NCBI RefSeq assembly: GCF_036826855.1
Contig: NZ_CP104578.1
Location: 3,224,001 to 3,288,000, forward strand
Length of the DNA stretch: 64,000 nucleotides
Direction: 5' to 3'
DNA from: Streptomyces sp. SJL17-4
GTDB taxonomy: Bacteria; Actinomycetota; Actinomycetes; Streptomycetales; Streptomycetaceae
Positions within the stretch are counted from its first letter, which is position 1. Every line of letters starts with the position of its first letter. Below, piece by piece: positions 60,022 to 64,000 of this stretch. The translations under genes were made by a program, and so were the position numbers. The notes under the pieces are model-generated. The model had not been told where the DNA came from. It saw nothing but the letters and a program-made list of their open reading frames with translations, and ran no database searches.

Positions 60022-61455
60022 CTATCGGGAAGGGGCGCTCTGCGGCCACGGGTGTTCCCCGGCCGGCACGGCGGCAGGCCACGGGTCCCGCCGGAGCCAC
60101 ACGAGGCCGAACGCGAGGACGAAGCCCGCGAGGACGAAGCCGTACCAGGGCGTGTGCCCCGAGGGGGCCGTCTCGTACACCAGCGCCGCCGAAAGCACGG
60201 CGAGGACCTGGCCCGCCCGTCCGCGCCAGGCGACCGCCGCGACGACGACCGTCCCCCACAGCAGGTACCAGGGCTGGACCATCGGCGACAGGGCGACGAG
60301 CGCCACCAGCGAGAGACCGAGGCCGAGGACCGGGTCGAGGGCCCCCTTCCACGACCGCCACGCCAACGCCACGATGACGGCGAGGGCGACGAGCAGCCCC
60401 AGCTTCTGCACGACGCCCCGCACGGGGTCGGGGTCGTCGCCGAGGAGCAGCCCGAGGCCGAGGCCGAGATCGCTGGTCACCGACAGCGCGGTGTGGATCG
60501 AACCGGCGACGCTCTGGGTGCGCAGCCACCCGAACCCGGTCCCGGCGAGCACCGTCGCCGTCGCGGCCACCGCGCCCGCGACGGCTCCCGGCAGTACGAG
60601 GCCCTTGACCAGCCCCCGTACGCCCCCGTCCCGGCGCGCGACCATCACGCCGATGAACAGCAGCGCGACCGCCGCCGGCGACTTGATCATCATCGCGAAG
60701 CCGACCAGGACACAGCCGAGCACCCACCGCCCGCGCGTGGCGAGCAGCATGCCGCCGAGCACGAGGCCGACCATCAGGCCGTCGTTGTGCATGCCGCCGA
60801 CGACGTGGACGAGGAGCAGCGGGTTGAGGGCGGCCAGCCAGAGCGCGCCCGCGCGGCCCCCGGGTCCGCCGCCGAGCCCGCGCACGGCCCAGACGATCAG
60901 GGCGAGCGCGGCCAGGGCGATCAGCCGCATGCCGAGGACGGCGGGCACGACGGCGCCACCGGTCAGCTTCACCACCGCCGCGGCGAGGAGCAGGAAGACG
61001 GGCCCGTACGGCGCGGGGGTGTCCGTCCAGTTCCCGCCGACGCTCGCCGCCGCGTCCGCCCCGAGTTCGTCGGGGCGGAGGAGGGAGGGCCCGCCGCCGT
61101 ACACGTCGTGGCCTTCGAGGACCATCGCGCCCTGCGCGATGTAGCTGTAGACGTCCGCGCTGTGCAGGGGCGGGGCGAGGAGCAGCGGCGCGGTCCAGCA
61201 GGCGAGGGTGGTGAGCACGCCGTCCCGCAGTCCTCGGGCGAGGAGGACGCCGTACCGCCACCAGGCGGCGACCAGCAGGGTCAGGGCGAGGTAGGCGAGG
61301 ACGGCGCCGGCCAGGGTGAGCGCGGAGCCGCGCGGCTCCCACAGCCCCCAGCCGCCGCGTACCGGCAGCGTCCCGGCGGCCCATCCGCCCACGGCGACGC
61401 CGAGGGACCCGCCCGCACCCAGCCACCGGCATCCGGAGGCACTCATCACCCACAT
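60022..61455 (-). CDS. MptB-like polyprenol-phosphomannose-dependent alpha-1,6-mannosyltransferase
   Basis: The 477-residue membrane protein has about 13 helices. SADVYSYIAQGAMVLEGHDVYGGG and NWTDTPAPYGPVFLLLAA are the GT-C first-loop blocks of MptB-type enzymes, with the catalytic acid in SADVYSY; HVVGGMHNDGLMVG and SPMVQPWYLLW also fit. In mycobacteria these enzymes extend the lipoglycan mannan core; in Streptomyces the product is unclear. It may begin at ATG 61446 instead. It precedes the glutaredoxin gene by 11 bp. Confidence 0.88.
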   Translation of the reverse strand: MWVMSASGCRWLGAGGSLGVAVGGWAAGTLPVRGGWGLWEPRGSALTLAGAVLAYLALTLLVAAWWRYGVLLARGLRDGVLTTLACWTAPLLLAPPLHSADVYSYIAQGAMVLEGHDVYGGGPSLLRPDELGADAAASVGGNWTDTPAPYGPVFLLLAAAVVKLTGGAVVPAVLGMRLIALAALALIVWAVRGLGGGPGGRAGALWLAALNPLLLVHVVGGMHNDGLMVGLVLGGMLLATRGRWVLGCVLVGFAMMIKSPAAVALLFIGVMVARRDGGVRGLVKGLVLPGAVAGAVAATATVLAGTGFGWLRTQSVAGSIHTALSVTSDLGLGLGLLLGDDPDPVRGVVQKLGLLVALAVIVALAWRSWKGALDPVLGLGLSLVALVALSPMVQPWYLLWGTVVVAAVAWRGRAGQVLAVLSAALVYETAPSGHTPWYGFVLAGFVLAFGLVWLRRDPWPAAVPAGEHPWPQSAPSR

Positions 61456-61515
61456 GACGGGCCAACCTATCCCGGCGGGCCGAGGGCCCCTGCGTGTCCC
61501 CCCGCCCCGCCCCCG

Positions 61516-62034
61516 CTACCTCGGGCGCTTGGTCTGGCCCCGGCCCCGCCCCGGCTTGCCCTGCTGTCCGCCTTCGGCGGAGGCGGAGGCGTCGGCGGAG
61601 GCGTCGGCGGACACGGTGGACGAGGGGGCGGCCGTCCCCGAGCCGTCCCCGGACGGAGCAGTCGTCGGGCCCGGGTCCGCGGCCGTCGGGGAAACGGCGG
61701 GTTCCGTGCCGCCGGTCCCGTCTCCGCCCGCCTTCCGCCCGGCCGCGCCGGTGGAGTCCGGAGAGCCGGCCGGGTCCTGGGCGCCGTAGGTACCGCCGGG
61801 CCCGTCGGTCGGGTCTGCCTGGATCAGCGCGGGCGGCCCGTCGTTCCCGCCGCCGCGGGGGCCCCCGGTTCCGCCGTCGTCACCGGCGCCCGCGGCGAAC
61901 AGCACGGCGCCGACCCCGAGGATCGCGACGCCGCCCGCGGCGAGCAGCCGGACCGCTCCGCGGCCTCGGCTCGCGGGGGCATGACGGCGACGATCGGGTC
62001 GGGGTGCGGCGGCTCCGGAAAGCGGGTGGCTCAT
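61516..62034 (-). CDS. Single-pass membrane protein with low-complexity tail
   Basis: The 172-residue protein has a basic N-terminus, one transmembrane helix (about 29-50, LLAAGGVAILGVGAVLFAAGA) and a long Gly/Asp/Ser/Thr/Pro tail (DASADASASAEGGQQGKPGRGRG). I recognise no family. Tail composition suggests an exposed wall-spanning stalk. Confidence 0.65.
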   Translation of the reverse strand: MSHPLSGAAAPRPDRRRHAPASRGRGAVRLLAAGGVAILGVGAVLFAAGAGDDGGTGGPRGGGNDGPPALIQADPTDGPGGTYGAQDPAGSPDSTGAAGRKAGGDGTGGTEPAVSPTAADPGPTTAPSGDGSGTAAPSSTVSADASADASASAEGGQQGKPGRGRGQTKRPR

Positions 62035-62214
62035 GAGCCCGGATTGTAGGGAGCACGACACTTTCGTGCGACGCGGGTCACACCGGCCCGCGCGGGCCGG
62101 GCGCCCGGCAGCCACGAGGAGAGACCCCCGGGGCGAGCGCCCCGGTGTCCGACGTGTGTCCGACGTGTCCCAAAACACGAAGCGTCCCGGCCGCCCCGGC
62201 CGTAAGCTCTCGTC

Positions 62215-63426
62215 ATGCAGGTGATCCAGTCCACGAAGCTCGCCAACGTCTGTTACGAAATCCGGGGTCCGGTGCTCGAAGAGGCGATGCGGCTTGAGGC
62301 TGCGGGTCATCGCATCCTCAAGCTCAACACGGGAAACCCGGCCGCCTTCGGCTTCGAGTGCCCGCCCGCCATCCTCGAGGACGTGCTGCGCAACCTCTCC
62401 GAGGCGCACGGCTACGGCGACGCGAAGGGGCTGCTCTCGGCCCGCCGCGCGGTGATGAGCCACTACGAGACCAAGGGCATCCCGCTCTCCGTCGAGGACA
62501 TCTACCTGGGCAACGGCGTCTCGGAGCTGATCCAGATGTCGATGCAGGCGCTGCTCGACGACGGTGACGAGGTCCTCGTCCCGGCCCCGGACTACCCGCT
62601 GTGGACGGCGTCGGTCTCGCTCGCGGGGGGTACGGCCGTGCACTACCGCTGTGACGAGCAGGCGGACTGGATGCCGGACCTGGCGGACATCGAGCGGAAG
62701 ATCACCGATCGCACGAAGGCGATCGTGATCATCAACCCGAACAATCCGACGGGTGCCGTCTACGACGACGAGATGCTCCGCTCCCTCACGGAGATCGCCC
62801 GCCGCCACAACCTGGTCATCTGCTCGGACGAGATCTACGACAAGATCCTCTACGACGGCGCCACGCACACCCCCACCGCCGCCATCGCCCCCGACCTGCT
62901 CGTCCTGACCTTCAACGGGATGAGCAAGAACTACCGGGTGGCCGGCTTCCGCTCGGGCTGGCTGGCGGTCTGCGGACCGAAGCACCACGCGACCTCGTAC
63001 ATCGAGGGCCTCACGATCCTCGCCAACATGCGCCTCTGCGCGAACATGCCGGCGCAGCACGCGGTGGCCGCCGCGCTCCAGGGCCGGCAGTCGATCGAGG
63101 ACCTCGTCCTGCCGGGCGGGCGGCTGCTGGAGCAGCGGGACACGGCGTACGAGCTGCTGACGCAGATCCCGGGTGTGACGTGCGTGAAGCCGAAGGGGGC
63201 GCTGTACCTGTTCCCGCGGCTCGACCCGAACGTCTACAAGATCAAGGACGACCGGCAGATGGTCCTGGACCTGCTGCGGGCCGAGAAGATCATGGTGGTG
63301 CACGGGACGGGCTTCAACTGGCACGAGCCCGATCACTTCCGGATCGTCACGCTGCCGGCGGCGGCGGACCTGGCGGACGCGGTGACCCGGATCGGCCGCT
63401 TCCTGGACGGCTACAGCCAGCCCTAG
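62215..63426 (+). CDS. PLP-dependent aminotransferase (alanine aminotransferase-like)
   Basis: This 403-residue class I/II aminotransferase has LNTGNPAAFGFECP, YGDAKGLLSARRAV, VPAPDYPLWTASVSLAGG, IINPNNPTGAVY, ICSDEIYDKILYDG and the PLP lysine in GMSKNYRVAGFRSGW. The N-terminus MQVIQSTKLANVCYEIRGPV is characteristic of the AlaA/AlaT group that interconverts alanine and pyruvate. It is monocistronic. Confidence 0.93.
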   Translation: MQVIQSTKLANVCYEIRGPVLEEAMRLEAAGHRILKLNTGNPAAFGFECPPAILEDVLRNLSEAHGYGDAKGLLSARRAVMSHYETKGIPLSVEDIYLGNGVSELIQMSMQALLDDGDEVLVPAPDYPLWTASVSLAGGTAVHYRCDEQADWMPDLADIERKITDRTKAIVIINPNNPTGAVYDDEMLRSLTEIARRHNLVICSDEIYDKILYDGATHTPTAAIAPDLLVLTFNGMSKNYRVAGFRSGWLAVCGPKHHATSYIEGLTILANMRLCANMPAQHAVAAALQGRQSIEDLVLPGGRLLEQRDTAYELLTQIPGVTCVKPKGALYLFPRLDPNVYKIKDDRQMVLDLLRAEKIMVVHGTGFNWHEPDHFRIVTLPAAADLADAVTRIGRFLDGYSQP

Positions 63427-63453
63427 CGCCCCGCTGCGAGACCCCGCTCAACT

Positions 63454-63476
63454 TTAGACTGAATCTAAGCTAGGAT
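63454..63476 (+). promoter_or_regulatory. Inverted repeat over the promoter of the last gene
   Basis: TTAGA-CTGAA-TCTAA (63454-63468) lies directly before a -10-like TAGGAT (63471-63476). The shape resembles Fur/PerR-family boxes in actinobacteria, but the family assignment is a guess. Confidence 0.45.
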
Positions 63477-63503
63477 GGCCCCAGAGCACTAGGAGGCCGT
63501 CCC

Positions 63504-63905
63504 ATGTACGAACCGATCCGCACCAAGTCGGTCCACCGGATGGCCGACGACGCCCACGCCGCCTATCCGCACCGCTCCCGCGAGGAGGAGCTGGACATCC
63601 AGCTCGCCGGACACCTCTCCGCCCTGCTCGCCGTCACCGACGAGCTCGGCGACACCGAGGCCGGCGACGTGATCGCCCGGCAGGTGGCCCGGCTGCGCGG
63701 CGCACCGCCCGCGCGGCACGCGGGTCTGAGCGGCTCGTCCGCGCCGGACCTGCACCGCAGGGCCCACGCCCTCGCGGGCCGCGCCCTGGTCGTCGCCGCC
63801 TCCCGGGCCGACACGGCCGCCGCGATCCTCGCCGCGGAGCGCATGGACGCGCACACCGCGGCGCTGGCCGGGGAACCCACCCTGGCCGCGGCCGGCACCC
63901 CCTGA
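63504..63905 (+). CDS. Conserved hypothetical helical protein
   Basis: The 133-residue protein is mainly helical (REEELDIQLAGHLSALLAVTDELGDTEAGDVIARQVARL in part; LHRRAHALAGRALVVAASRADTAAAILAAERMDAHTAAL). No signal peptide, membrane segment or known family. AGGAGG precedes the ATG by 7 nt. Its promoter carries an inverted repeat and it ends in a strong hairpin. Confidence 0.7.
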   Translation: MYEPIRTKSVHRMADDAHAAYPHRSREEELDIQLAGHLSALLAVTDELGDTEAGDVIARQVARLRGAPPARHAGLSGSSAPDLHRRAHALAGRALVVAASRADTAAAILAAERMDAHTAALAGEPTLAAAGTP

Positions 63906-63909
63906 CGGC

Positions 63910-63943
63910 CCCGGTCCGCGCGCCACGAACCGCGCGGACCGGG
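63910..63943. terminator. Terminator after the last gene
   Basis: A perfect 13-bp stem (CCCGGTCCGCGCG and complement) with an 8-nt loop. Nothing further is seen to the window end. Confidence 0.75.
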
Positions 63944-64000
63944 CGCCACCCACCGGGGATACGGCACCCCCGGCTCCGGTTCGGTACCGGGATCGCTCCT

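Noticed and set aside
63489..63953. Minus-strand frame over the last gene
   Set aside because: Gly/Arg-rich shadow; the plus strand has a ribosome site, promoter and terminator.

Overview
High-GC DNA, GTG starts, WhiB-family regulators, actinobacterial SpoIIE/HATPase phosphatases and the oxyR-ahpCD arrangement point to a Streptomyces chromosome, most likely the conserved core or core-arm transition. I count about 60 credible protein genes. I saw no rRNA, tRNA or CRISPR array.

Layout. 0.1-13 kb: a WhiB-like regulator, a DUF1707 protein, then class I (Fe-S) and class II (fumC) fumarases flanking a block of exported proteins (subtilisin-type protease, HAD acid phosphatase, allene-oxide-cyclase-like protein, lipoprotein, GDSL lipase with a ricin lectin domain). 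13-18 kb: a GAF-PP2C-HATPase phosphatase behind a small coupled ORF, and a class A penicillin-binding protein. 18-22 kb: a PadR / ABC ATPase / FtsX-type permease operon whose stop and start codons overlap. 22-24 kb: the divergent oxyR and ahpC-ahpD peroxide module. 24-31 kb: AI-2E transporter, SLT-domain protein with a long leader, phoH, a Z-prenyl diphosphate synthase and an aldo-keto reductase. 31-37 kb: prepilin peptidase, DUF192, mannosyltransferase and several poorly characterised genes.

38-49 kb: a nearly complete Tad/Flp pilus locus on the minus strand (zinc-ribbon protein, cpaB, tadZ, two tadE-like genes, tadA, tadB, tadC, flp, tadG-like, lipoprotein, OmpA-like). The prepilin peptidase at 31.5 kb probably serves it. 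A 1.5-kb TnpB element with a divergent ribbon-helix-helix gene sits exactly on the cpaB stop codon, between cpaB and tadZ, and rebuilds the stop. An IS630-like transposase remnant lies just after the OmpA gene. 49-54 kb: a secreted GH18 chitinase with a DasR-type operator inside its promoter, a Ser/Thr kinase and a secreted M14 carboxypeptidase. 54-60 kb: a divergent D-amino-acid catabolic cluster (RidA, IclR, PfkB sugar kinase / PLP aldolase-deaminase, N-acyl-D-amino-acid deacylase). 60-64 kb: MptB-like mannosyltransferase, an aminotransferase, and a small protein behind a promoter with an inverted repeat.

The least expected signal is a recurring one. At about ten genes a short tandem repeat (unit 6, 8, 14, 17, 22, 25 or 43 bp, or an irregular family) sits on or just after the stop codon, often copying the stop itself. 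Most unit lengths are not multiples of three, so stops are placed in additional frames. These repeats fall mainly at convergent or operon-final gene ends.
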